From positions 40,710 to 104,709 of the forward strand of contig CAYWYS010000005.1 in NCBI GenBank assembly GCA_964462675.1: a stretch of 64,000 nucleotides of DNA. The letters are read 5' to 3'. Below, piece after piece: positions 53,613-61,245 of this stretch (position 1 is its first letter; each line of letters begins with the position of its first letter). A program made the translations under genes and the position numbers. The DNA is from XN24 sp964462675. GTDB taxonomy: Bacteria; Pseudomonadota; Gammaproteobacteria; Steroidobacterales; XN24. The notes beneath the pieces were generated by a model. The model saw nothing but the letters and a program-made list of their open reading frames with translations. It ran no database searches and was not told the origin of the DNA.

Positions 53613-53625
53613 CGACCCACGCTAG
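53609..53625. terminator. Hairpin made of the two converging stop codons
   Basis: CTAGCG (53609-53614) and CGCTAG (53620-53625) pair around ACCCA. The pldA TAG (53610-53612) and the META-gene TAG (53624-53622 on the minus strand) each lie within an arm. A short stem, possibly a weak bidirectional terminator. Confidence 0.35.
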
Positions 53626-54431
53626 TCTCCGGCGGCGCTTGCCGTCAGCACGCGCTCGCCGTCGGCGCGATGCATGTCGAGCATGCCGCGCTCGATCGAC
53701 CAGCGCGTCGCGGACTCGAGCGCGGCAAGAAATTGCTGTTCCTGTTCCATGATGCCCTCGCCGTCGCAGAACATCCGCGTCGCGCCGGCCGGCTCGACGG
53801 CAAGGCGGTCGCCGTCCTGCGTGTAGGCTGCCTGGAAGCGGTTGCAGCCGGCATGGCCCACGATGACGCCGTCCTCGAACGACAGGGTCAGGGTCGTGCC
53901 GAGCAGCGGGCTGACGACGGCCTGCCGGCCGTTGTTGAAGCCCGTGACCTCCCAGGTCACGCCGCCGAGTCCTGGCGTCGGCACGGGCTCGAACACGAGG
54001 CGCGCGCCGGCGTCGCGTGCTGCGGCCAGCGTCAGCCGCCCGGCGTCGAAGCTGATGCGATGTCTGCCGCCGAGCGCCGCCAGGAACGCCGACTCGGCGT
54101 CCATGACCGCAGGCTCGCAAGCCATCATCGTCGACGCGAGTGAATCGACATTCACGTGGTCGCCGTCGATCGTGTAGGCGCCGGTGATCTGGTTGCAGCC
54201 GCCAAAGCCCTGCACCCGGCCGGCCTCGAAGCGGACCGTGGCCGCATTGCCATCAGCCGACACCAGTTGCCAGCCGGGGCCCTCGATGCTCGGCACCGGT
54301 TCCGTCGTCGTTGCTACATCGGCGGCGCCGGCGGGGGCCGCCGAGCTGCCGGGCTGCGGCGCCGGCGAGCAAGCCGCGAACAGGGAAAGCGTCCCGGCGA
54401 CAGCCAGGACGGCGGGCAGACGGTGTGGCAT
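53622..54431 (-). CDS. Lipoprotein with two META domains
   Basis: Length 269 from ATG 54431, with GAGGAA upstream. The signal peptide ends in LSLFAAC. Two copies of the META/HslJ domain follow, each with G(C/H)NxxxxAYTxDGD: GGCNQITGAYTIDGDHVNVDSLASTMMACEPAVMDAE and GCNRFQAAYTQDGDRLAVEPAGATRMFCDGEGIME. In E. coli HslJ is linked to novobiocin resistance and heat shock; the role of this protein is unknown. The gene converges on pldA. Confidence 0.85.
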   Translation of the reverse strand: MPHRLPAVLAVAGTLSLFAACSPAPQPGSSAAPAGAADVATTTEPVPSIEGPGWQLVSADGNAATVRFEAGRVQGFGGCNQITGAYTIDGDHVNVDSLASTMMACEPAVMDAESAFLAALGGRHRISFDAGRLTLAAARDAGARLVFEPVPTPGLGGVTWEVTGFNNGRQAVVSPLLGTTLTLSFEDGVIVGHAGCNRFQAAYTQDGDRLAVEPAGATRMFCDGEGIMEQEQQFLAALESATRWSIERGMLDMHRADGERVLTASAAGD

Positions 54432-54457
54432 GCGTGCGTTCCTCGTTAAAAAGAGCC

Positions 54458-55240
54458 TCAGGGCCTGCCGCGCAAGTTCGCAGCGGGCGGCGCTTGCAGC
54501 GTGCGGAGCAGCAACATCCGGCACACCATGAAACCCGCCAGTGCCGCGGCGAGATGTTTCAGGGTGTGGCCGCTGACGATCTGTCCGAACGCCATGATCT
54601 CACGGTCGAAGAACTCCAGGAACTTGGCGGCCACGTAGCCTGCGAACACCCAGTAGATGTCAGCCCCCCGCGTATAGCGCGACGACTGGGTCACGGCGAT
54701 CAGCAGCAGCGCCGCCACCGCGTAGGCCTGCAGCACGACATAGGGCATGACATTGCCGGCGCCGGACCGCTCCGTGGCGATCCAGTAGCCGACCGAGCCG
54801 GCACCGACCAGCAAGAGCGGGACTAAGAGCGCGATGCCGGCACGAATGCTGATGCGCTCGACGATCTGCGCCGCGATCAGCGACATGAAGGCGATGGTCA
54901 TCGGCAGCCGGTCCCAGAACAGCGTCTCGTTGTCCGGCGCCAGGTGGTACCAGGCGGAGCCCGCGGCCGTCAGCAGCATGCCGGCGAAGAACACCGTGTA
55001 AGGCCCGCGCTCGACGCCATGCTCGAACTGCGTGTCACGGCGGGCGACGATGACGAATCCGGCCAGCGCGACGACGAAGAAGCCGGCGTTGGACGCCACG
55101 TCGAGGAAGTTGGCAACGCCGAGCATCGTGCGCTGGTCGGCGAAGTCGTGGTACTCCACCGGCTGCGGCACGGGCGGCAGGACCAGGGCTGCCGCGATGC
55201 TCAGGATCGTGAACGCGACCAGCAGCCAGCCCCGATTCAA
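54458..55240 (-). CDS. Ceramidase-like (CREST superfamily) membrane protein
   Basis: Length 260, about seven hydrophobic helices. The CREST/alkaline-ceramidase pattern is visible: NFLDVASNAGFFVVALAGF, GSAWYHLAPDNETLFWDRLPMTIAFMSLI (the His, Asp and Asp metal site) and SGHTLKHLAAALAGFM at the C-terminus (the paired His). Members hydrolyse amide or ester bonds of lipids or act as membrane sensors; the substrate here is unknown. It is 26 bases upstream of the META lipoprotein gene on the same strand. Confidence 0.75.
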   Translation of the reverse strand: MNRGWLLVAFTILSIAAALVLPPVPQPVEYHDFADQRTMLGVANFLDVASNAGFFVVALAGFVIVARRDTQFEHGVERGPYTVFFAGMLLTAAGSAWYHLAPDNETLFWDRLPMTIAFMSLIAAQIVERISIRAGIALLVPLLLVGAGSVGYWIATERSGAGNVMPYVVLQAYAVAALLLIAVTQSSRYTRGADIYWVFAGYVAAKFLEFFDREIMAFGQIVSGHTLKHLAAALAGFMVCRMLLLRTLQAPPAANLRGRP

Positions 55241-55298
55241 TGCCGTCCCCTTCGACCAGGCGTTGTGCGCGCGATGATACTCCTATCGCAGTCGACCA

Positions 55299-55375
55299 CG
55301 GCATCGAACCGTCACATGCTCCCCTCGCTCGGGAAGTCTTATCTCGCTCGGTGAGCATGTGACGTTCCGATGCCG
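55299..55375. repeat. Long imperfect inverted repeat
   Basis: Arms 55299-55321 and 55353-55375 are 23-base inverted repeats with two mismatches (CGGCATCG..CGTCACATGCTC type). The 31-base loop contains the direct repeat CTCGCTCGG twice (55324-55332 and 55343-55351). It lies between the starts of the ceramidase-like and mltF genes, 58 bases upstream of the former and 75 beyond the end of the latter. Possibly a REP-type or mobile hairpin. Confidence 0.7.
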
Positions 55376-55450
55376 CTGCTGCCGAGGCTGCTGCGACGCC
55401 GAGGGCCGGCGCTTCCCTTGGCAACGCCGTAGCGCCACCCGGGAAGGCGA

Positions 55451-56830
55451 TCAGCGCTGCGGGCGCCGCCCGGCGATGATCGGCTTGTCGTAGCCGTCGG
55501 CGGTGATCCAGGCCATGACCTCGTAGTAGCGGCGGATGTTGTCGACGAAGCGTACCGGCTCCCAGCCGCGCGTGTAGCCGTGGCGCGTGTCGCGATACCA
55601 GGTCTCCTGCGTCAACAGCGGCAGGCTGTCGCGCACGTGTGGCCAGCGGTCCGGGTCCAGGCCGCGCCGCTGGGTGATGCGGCGCGCATCCTCGAGGTGG
55701 CCGTAGCCGACGTTGTAGGCGGCCAGCGCCATCCAGGTGCGATCCGGCTCGGGAATCCGCTCGGGGATCTTTTCAATGACTTTGCTGAGGTAGCGCGCGC
55801 CGCCGAAGATGCTTTCCTCCGGGTCCTCGCGATCGCTGACGCCCATGGCCTCCGCGGTCCGTTGCGTCAGCATCATCATGCCCCGCACGCCGGTCGGCGA
55901 GACCGCCGACGGGTCCCAGTGCGACTCCTGGTAGCTCAGCGCGGCCAGCAGCCGCCAGTCGAGGCCCTGCTCGGCCGCCGCCGCCTCGAACAGCGCACGG
56001 TAGCGCGGCAGCCGCGCGTCGATGTGCTGCAGGAAGGTGCGAGTGCCGACGTAGTCGAAGCGGTCCGTGTGGCCGAGGTACCGGTCCATGATCTCGTCGA
56101 GCCGGCCGTTTGCCTTGATCTCGTCGAAATAGCGCGCGGCGGCCTCGACGAGGCTGCGGTCGCGATGCGCGCGGAACGCCCAGGCGACCGGCCGCGGCTC
56201 GCTGACATCGAACGCGACCCGGATGTCGGGATGAAAGAAGCGATTGATCTCGACGGCCGTGGAGTCGGCGACGGTGAAGTCGATGACGCCGTTGGACACG
56301 CGCGCCAGCAATCCCTGGACATCCTGCGTCGGGTTTTCCAGCCAGGTCAGGCCCGGCGCGGTCACGCGCGACGCCTCGAGCGTCTCCGCATAGCTGCTGC
56401 CGGCGACGACCTCGATGCGTCCGCCTGCGGCGTCAGCGAGCGTGCCCGGCGCCCGCCTGCCCTGGCGATAGACCAATTGTTGCGTGACCCGGCGGTACTC
56501 GGGGCCGAATTCCAGCGTGTCCTCGTGCGCCGCAGTTGCCGCCAGCGCGGCGGCGGCGATGTGCGCGCGGCCCTTGCCGACTTCCGGCAGGATCTCGGCC
56601 ACGCTGTCCAGCGTGTAGATCTCGAGCTGCACGCCGAGATAGTCGGCGAAGCCGGCCGCCAGTTCGTACTCCGGCCCGACCGGGCCATCGGGACCGATGT
56701 AATAAGTCGTCGGGGCGTTGCGGGTCACGACCTTGAGCACGCCGGCCCGCTGCACCTGCTCGAGCAGGTCCAGGTGCGGGCTGCAGGTCCCCAGGACCAG
56801 GGACAGGACGATGATGGCGAGCAGTCTCAT
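55451..56830 (-). CDS. mltF: Membrane-bound lytic transglycosylase MltF
   Basis: Two-domain outer-membrane enzyme that cleaves peptidoglycan, 459 residues. The signal ends at LVLGTC (lipobox). The N-terminal part is a periplasmic binding-protein-like domain (VLKVVTRNAPTTYYIG ... FDVSEPRPVAWAF), the C-terminal part a SLT lysozyme-like domain with the catalytic Glu in ALSYQESHWDP, GVRGMMMLTQRTA and LAAYNVGYGHLEDAR. In relatives it is close to tadA; here about 26 kb of accessory genes lie between. Confidence 0.95.
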   Translation of the reverse strand: MRLLAIIVLSLVLGTCSPHLDLLEQVQRAGVLKVVTRNAPTTYYIGPDGPVGPEYELAAGFADYLGVQLEIYTLDSVAEILPEVGKGRAHIAAAALAATAAHEDTLEFGPEYRRVTQQLVYRQGRRAPGTLADAAGGRIEVVAGSSYAETLEASRVTAPGLTWLENPTQDVQGLLARVSNGVIDFTVADSTAVEINRFFHPDIRVAFDVSEPRPVAWAFRAHRDRSLVEAAARYFDEIKANGRLDEIMDRYLGHTDRFDYVGTRTFLQHIDARLPRYRALFEAAAAEQGLDWRLLAALSYQESHWDPSAVSPTGVRGMMMLTQRTAEAMGVSDREDPEESIFGGARYLSKVIEKIPERIPEPDRTWMALAAYNVGYGHLEDARRITQRRGLDPDRWPHVRDSLPLLTQETWYRDTRHGYTRGWEPVRFVDNIRRYYEVMAWITADGYDKPIIAGRRPQR

Positions 56831-57102
56831 GGGTCGATCCGCCGGGCGCTCCCACTGTGACTCGCGGAGGAGTCTATGCGTTCGGCCCCGAGCCGTGGGC
56901 GGCGGAATTCACATTTCCGCTATGAGTCCCGGTACCTTGGGGCTAAGTTGATGTTTTTCAAGGCTTAGGTCCTCGGAAGCAGGTTGCTTTCGCTGCTGTG
57001 CGGGGCGCCTGGCCGCGTGAACTTGAGCACGTGGCGGCGGTCCGGCTATGGTGTGCCACAAGTCGCGCGTGCCGGGGCGTGTCGGGAAGAAGGAGGCCTA
57101 AG

Positions 57103-57519
57103 TTGTTGTTTCGATTGATTACGTTCCTGGTTCTCCTGCCGCTGGGCGGGACGGCCGCCGCGGAACTCGTGATTCGCGAGTTCCGCGGCGTCGGCGGCAC
57201 CGACACCGAGGTTTTCAGCGCATCTTCGCCTTGGCTGGTCGAGTGGCGCAGCCGTCCACCCACGGCCATCGACACGGATCCGGCGCATCTCGTGGTGCTG
57301 CTCTACGAGGTCAATACCAACGAGTTCATTGGCCGCGTCGCGCAACTCAGCGGCGTCGGCCGCGGCGAGATGCTGATCGAGCGCAGCGGCCGCTTCCGCT
57401 TCCGCGTGCAGGGGCAGGCGACCGAGTGGCAGCTCAAGGTGATCCAGATCGACCACGAGTTCGCCGAGCGCCTCAAGGAGGCGCGGCGCGAGCAGGACGC
57501 GCAGCAACGGCGCCGCTAG
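57103..57519 (+). CDS. Small exported protein, unknown
   Basis: Length 138. The TTG at 57103 is the best start: an AGGAGG lies exactly six bases upstream, and it gives a signal peptide (LLFRLITFLVLLPLGGTAAAE). The mature part is a beta-rich stretch (IREFRGVGGTDTEVF, WLVEWRSRPP, FRFRVQGQATEWQLKVIQI) and a charged tail ending in QDAQQRRR. No family recognised. It follows mltF divergently and its stop is 10 bases from the stop of the third SLC13 permease. Confidence 0.6.
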   Translation: MLFRLITFLVLLPLGGTAAAELVIREFRGVGGTDTEVFSASSPWLVEWRSRPPTAIDTDPAHLVVLLYEVNTNEFIGRVAQLSGVGRGEMLIERSGRFRFRVQGQATEWQLKVIQIDHEFAERLKEARREQDAQQRRR

Positions 57520-57529
57520 GGCGTGCGGC

Positions 57530-59359
57530 CTACAGCGGCCAGACCCACAGCAGCATCGGGATGCTGACGATGATGACGAGGATCTCGAGCGGCAGGCCGA
57601 GGCGCCAGTAGTCGCCGAATCGGAAGCCGCCGGGGCCGAGAATCAGCGTGTTGTTCTGGTGGCCGATCGGCGTCAGGAACGCGCAGGACGCGCCGACCGC
57701 GACGGCCATCAGGAACGGGTCCGGACTGACGCCGAGCTGCCCGGCCGCGCCGAGCGCAATCGGGCACATGACGGCCGCGGTGGCGGCATTGTTCATCAGG
57801 TCGGACAGCGTCATCGTCACGATCAGCACCACGGCCAGGCCGACTATGACGTTGCCGCGCGCGATGTTCTCCAGCAGGAAACGCGCGATCAGGTCGGCGG
57901 TGCCGGTGGTTTCCATCGCCGCGGCGACCGGGATCAGGGCGCCGAGCAGCACGATGACCGGCCAGTCGATCGCCTCGTAGATCGCACGCAGCGGCAGCGT
58001 GCGCAGCGCCATCGTGGCGAGCACGCCGGCTGCGAAGGAGATCGCCGCGGGCAGCAGCCCGAAAGCCGCGCCGCCGACCGCGCACAGCATGACCAGCGAG
58101 GACAGGATGATCTTGCGCCGGTCAGGGATCCGCAGCGAGCGGGCGGCCAGCGGCACGCAGCCCATTTCGTTGGCAAACTCCGCCACCGGTTCCTCGGCCC
58201 CTTGCAGCAACAGCACGTCGCCGGCCTTCAGGCTCATCGAGCGCAAGCGCGCCATTGAGCGGCGGCCGCGCCGGGACACGGCCAGCAGGTTGATGCCATA
58301 ACGGCTGCGAAGCTGGATGCCGCTGGCGGAGCGATCCACGAGCGGTGACTGCGGCATCACCGTGACCTCGATCAGCGCAATCTCTTCCGCGCCGGCAGAT
58401 TTTTCGTCGGCCTCATCGGCCTTGCTCTTTTGCTTGCCCTTCGACTTGGGTGCTTCCTTCTCCTTGCCCGGCTTGTCCTCCTCGAGCTTCAGGTCAAGGC
58501 TGGACAGGGCCGCGGACAGCGCCTCCGCTTCAGCCTCGATGACCAGGATGTCTTCAGCCTGCACGAGGCGACTGCCCGGCGGATTGTTCACGCGCACGTT
58601 GTTGCGCACCATGCTGAGGATCTGCGCGCCCGATTCCTCGAGAATGCGCTCGAGCTCGCGCAGCCGCGCACCGTCCGCCTTGCTGCCCTCGCGTACCCGC
58701 ACCTCGGTGATGTAGGCGCCGGTCTCGAACTCCGCGGCCCCAGAGCGCTCGCGTGCCGGCACGAGGCGCTGCGCCAGCAGTGCAATGAACAGGATTCCGG
58801 TTCCCGCGACCGCGATGCCGACCGGCGTGTAGTCGAACATCGTGAAGCTGGGCAGGCCTGCCTCGACGCGGAAGCCCGACACGATCAGGTTCGGCGGCGT
58901 GCCGATCATCGTCGTCATGCCGCCGAGGATCGAGCCGAAGGCGAGCGGCATCAGTACCTGGCCCGGCGGCAGCTGCTGCTTTGCGGCGACCTGCAGCGCG
59001 ACCGGCATCAGCAAGGCGAGCGCACCGACGTTGTTCATGAAGCCGGACAACACCGCGCCGATCGCCGTCAGCGCCGCGATCGTCAACATCGGACCGGCCT
59101 TGGCCGGCATGATGCGGCGCACCATGAGATCCACCGCGCCGGACACCTGCAACGCTTGGCTCAGCACCAGCACGCACGCCACCGTGATCACCGCCGGATG
59201 GCCGAAGCCGTTGAAGGCGCCGGCGGACGGCACCAGTCCGGCAAAGACACAGGCCAGCAGCGCACCGAGGGCGACCATGTCGTGGCGCCAGCGGCCCCAC
59301 AGGAACATCGCGACGGTGGCCACCAGGATAGCGAGGATCAGGATCTGTTCCAGCGTCAT
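57530..59359 (-). CDS. SLC13/DASS-family permease with RCK_C domains and lysine-rich insert (third copy)
   Basis: Length about 609 from ATG 59359 (a GTG at 59371 is possible). Transport signatures include MNNVGALALLMPVALQ, TMIGTPPNLIVSGFRVEAG, DLMNNAATAAVMCPIALG and LTPIGHQNNTLILGPGG, with the asparagine residues typical of the DASS motif, unlike the first two copies. The soluble insert has two TrkA-C segments separated by a charged linker (EEDKPGKEKEAPKSKGKQKSK). RCK_C domains in related carriers bind nucleotides or ions and could gate transport. Substrate unknown. Confidence 0.85.
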   Translation of the reverse strand: MTLEQILILAILVATVAMFLWGRWRHDMVALGALLACVFAGLVPSAGAFNGFGHPAVITVACVLVLSQALQVSGAVDLMVRRIMPAKAGPMLTIAALTAIGAVLSGFMNNVGALALLMPVALQVAAKQQLPPGQVLMPLAFGSILGGMTTMIGTPPNLIVSGFRVEAGLPSFTMFDYTPVGIAVAGTGILFIALLAQRLVPARERSGAAEFETGAYITEVRVREGSKADGARLRELERILEESGAQILSMVRNNVRVNNPPGSRLVQAEDILVIEAEAEALSAALSSLDLKLEEDKPGKEKEAPKSKGKQKSKADEADEKSAGAEEIALIEVTVMPQSPLVDRSASGIQLRSRYGINLLAVSRRGRRSMARLRSMSLKAGDVLLLQGAEEPVAEFANEMGCVPLAARSLRIPDRRKIILSSLVMLCAVGGAAFGLLPAAISFAAGVLATMALRTLPLRAIYEAIDWPVIVLLGALIPVAAAMETTGTADLIARFLLENIARGNVIVGLAVVLIVTMTLSDLMNNAATAAVMCPIALGAAGQLGVSPDPFLMAVAVGASCAFLTPIGHQNNTLILGPGGFRFGDYWRLGLPLEILVIIVSIPMLLWVWPL

Positions 59360-59438
59360 CTGGCTTTGCACTCGACTTGTGAACTTCGGCGCGGGGGACT
59401 AGTCTCAAGACTCGTCATATCGTAAATGAGGTGAAGCC

Positions 59439-59729
59439 ATGCGCAAGTCAGTCCTGATGGCGGCTGCGCTGGCCTTTGCCGGTCTGGCGTACGCCGATAC
59501 CGATACGGATGTCGCGGAACAGCTCTCCGAGGATGCGGCCGTCACGACCGAAGCCGAGGCTGAGCGCGTCGATTGTATCCGCTACACCGGCAGCCGCATC
59601 CGCAGGCCCGATGGCTGCATTGCCGTTCCCGGCAGCGTCTACACGCGGGGTCAGCTCAAGCTGACTGGTGACATCAACACCGGCGAGGCGCTCAGCAGGC
59701 TCGATCCACGGGTACGCTTGACGCCCTGA
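59439..59729 (+). CDS. Small exported protein resembling a TonB plug motif
   Basis: Length 96, with GAGGTG upstream of the ATG. Signal peptide ends near AYAD. The body YTGSRIRRPDGC...VYTRGQLKLTGDINTGEALSRLDP (residues 49-90) resembles the start of the plug domain of TonB-dependent receptors (TGSRI ... TGA.N.GE.L..L). Two cysteines (46, 60) might form a disulfide. No barrel follows: after the stop comes the sulfotransferase gene in the other direction. Function unknown. Confidence 0.55.
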   Translation: MRKSVLMAAALAFAGLAYADTDTDVAEQLSEDAAVTTEAEAERVDCIRYTGSRIRRPDGCIAVPGSVYTRGQLKLTGDINTGEALSRLDPRVRLTP

Positions 59730-59769
59730 TCCGGTTCCGAGTTGCGCCGGCGCGCGCTGGTATGCCTCC

Positions 59770-60522
59770 TTAGCTGGCGGGGCGCTTCTTTGCGCGCAAC
59801 TTGAGACGCTGCAGCGCCGTCTTCGGAGTGCTCCAGGTCAGGAACTGCTTTAGCTCGCGATCCAGGCTGCTGTTGATCAGCGCCAGCAGCGCCGCGGTGT
59901 CGCCGACGCTTCGCGCGTAGCGCGCGGCCGCGCCATAGCGGCCTTTCTGGCAGTGCCGTTGCACGATCTTGCGCGTGTTCTTGTCGGCGGACGCGTTCGC
60001 TACTGGCACGCCGATGCCTGCGGCGTCGATCTTCAGCAAGCGGGCGATCTTCTGCAGTCCGTCGCCGTGCTCCCAGGAGACTTCGACGAGTCGTTCCGAG
60101 CCCGCGAAGAACTTCCGCGCGGCGTCGTTGTGGCTGCGGTAGAAATCGCGCAGGTGGGTCTCGTTGTTGGCCACCTCGTAGCAGCCGTAGGCGATCCGGA
60201 AGGCCTCGGTGGGTCCGTTGCGGAGGTTCAGCGCCCGCAGGCTCTCGAGCCACTTGTCCTCTGAGCTCCGGGTCGTCAGCACGAACAGGCTGTCGGGGTA
60301 GCGCTCGGACAGCTGTTCATACAGCAGCGGGTAGGGCAGGTCGCACAGGCAATCGTACTTGTCGATGATCGCGCAGACGTCGTCGAAGCGACCGAGTTCG
60401 TACAGCGCGAGGCCGAGTCCCGAGGGCCCGGAGCGCGCCAGGAAGCCGAGCCGGCTCATGACCGTGTTGAACGTGGTCGTGCCGGTCCTGCTCAAGCCGA
60501 TGCAGAAGATTTTTGCTCGCAT
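59770..60522 (-). CDS. Sulfotransferase-like P-loop protein
   Basis: Length 250. The N-terminal IGLSRTGTTTF is the 5'-phosphosulfate binding motif of sulfotransferases, and ERYPDSLFVLTTRSSEDKWLESL fits the 3'-phosphate binding region. It may transfer sulfate from PAPS to a sugar or lipid, but no other sulfation genes are here. The tail is basic (LRAKKRPAS). Confidence 0.65.
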   Translation of the reverse strand: MRAKIFCIGLSRTGTTTFNTVMSRLGFLARSGPSGLGLALYELGRFDDVCAIIDKYDCLCDLPYPLLYEQLSERYPDSLFVLTTRSSEDKWLESLRALNLRNGPTEAFRIAYGCYEVANNETHLRDFYRSHNDAARKFFAGSERLVEVSWEHGDGLQKIARLLKIDAAGIGVPVANASADKNTRKIVQRHCQKGRYGAAARYARSVGDTAALLALINSSLDRELKQFLTWSTPKTALQRLKLRAKKRPAS

Positions 60523-61118
60523 CCTGCGTCACCGGGGATTCATGGCGTACGCGCCGGAGATCGAAGTGTCTATCGCTGGCGCGCCTATTTCCAGTTACTT
60601 TCACAATACATGCGGAAATGCGGCGGTGCTCGCTTCCCGCCGGGAGCCCAACTACCAGACCACGTTCATGCTGACATTGAGCATGGCACAGGCGGATTCC
60701 GTCCACTCGTCCCGCCGGTGCCTGGTGAGCCCCAGCGAAATCGAGGCACTTGCGATGCTCGGGGCTTGCATCCTGCCAGCAAGTGGTATGGCGCCACCGG
60801 CCCGAGTGGCAAGCCGGCATAGGCGCCGAACTCGACCGGCCCGATCAGTCCCCAGCTTGTGTCGCTCCGCAAGCTGACGCGTATTTGGGCGGGGTCATCC
60901 GGCTGCACCCGGAGGCGGGCGATGCCTTGATGCCTCCACAGTACGGCGTCGTCGACGCGCACGCAGCGAGCAAGCCGGCCGCTAATCCGCGCAGCACCCG
61001 CAAGCCCACCCGAACCTCCCGGATCCTCCACCTGCGAGCGGGGCACGACAAGCGATATGACATAACGTCGAAACTCGCTCGCACAACTTGTTTTTCAATT
61101 GCCACCTGCGTAGCTTCG
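60523..61118. other. Region without an intact gene
   Basis: About 600 bases between the sulfotransferase start and the protease leader. On the minus strand it contains traces of a lipoprotein gene split by a frameshift (60720-61009). Otherwise nothing was recognised. The region just right of it begins the riboswitch-like leader. Confidence 0.5.
60720..61009 (-). pseudogene. Probable decayed lipoprotein gene
   Basis: GGGAGG and five bases precede a GTG at 61009 that opens a lipoprotein signal (RVLRGLAAGLLAAC, lipobox Cys17). The frame then becomes non-coding-like, while the other frame continues as DDAVLWRHQGIARLRVQPDD and SDTSWGLIGPVEFGAYAGLP. A one-base shift near 60975-60990 would join the two. 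The far end is uncertain. Supported only by codon pattern and the signal peptide. Confidence 0.35.
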
Positions 61119-61216
61119 GTCCGTCGGCATCGGTCGCAGGGGACTTCCGCTGCGAAGCGGGGCCGCAAAGCCACAGCTCTTGCACAAGAATCGAATAAGG
61201 CAAGGGGCTTACGGAC
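61119..61216 (+). promoter_or_regulatory. Candidate class I cyclic-di-GMP (GEMM-I) riboswitch
   Basis: P1 pairs GTCCGT (61119-61124) with ACGGAC (61211-61216). P2 is CCGCT-GCGA-AGCGG (61147-61160), a GNRA tetraloop as in GEMM-I. The hallmark GGCCGCAAAGCC (61161-61172) follows, with GCC pairing GGC (61199-61201) around a P3 arm, then AAGGGGCTTACGG. The aptamer sits directly in the leader of the secreted protease, 30 bases before its ATG. The core between P1 and P2 (GCAGGGGACTTCC) departs from the consensus. Confidence 0.65.
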
Positions 61217-61245
61217 GCATTGGCAATTCAAGTAGGGGGGACCTC

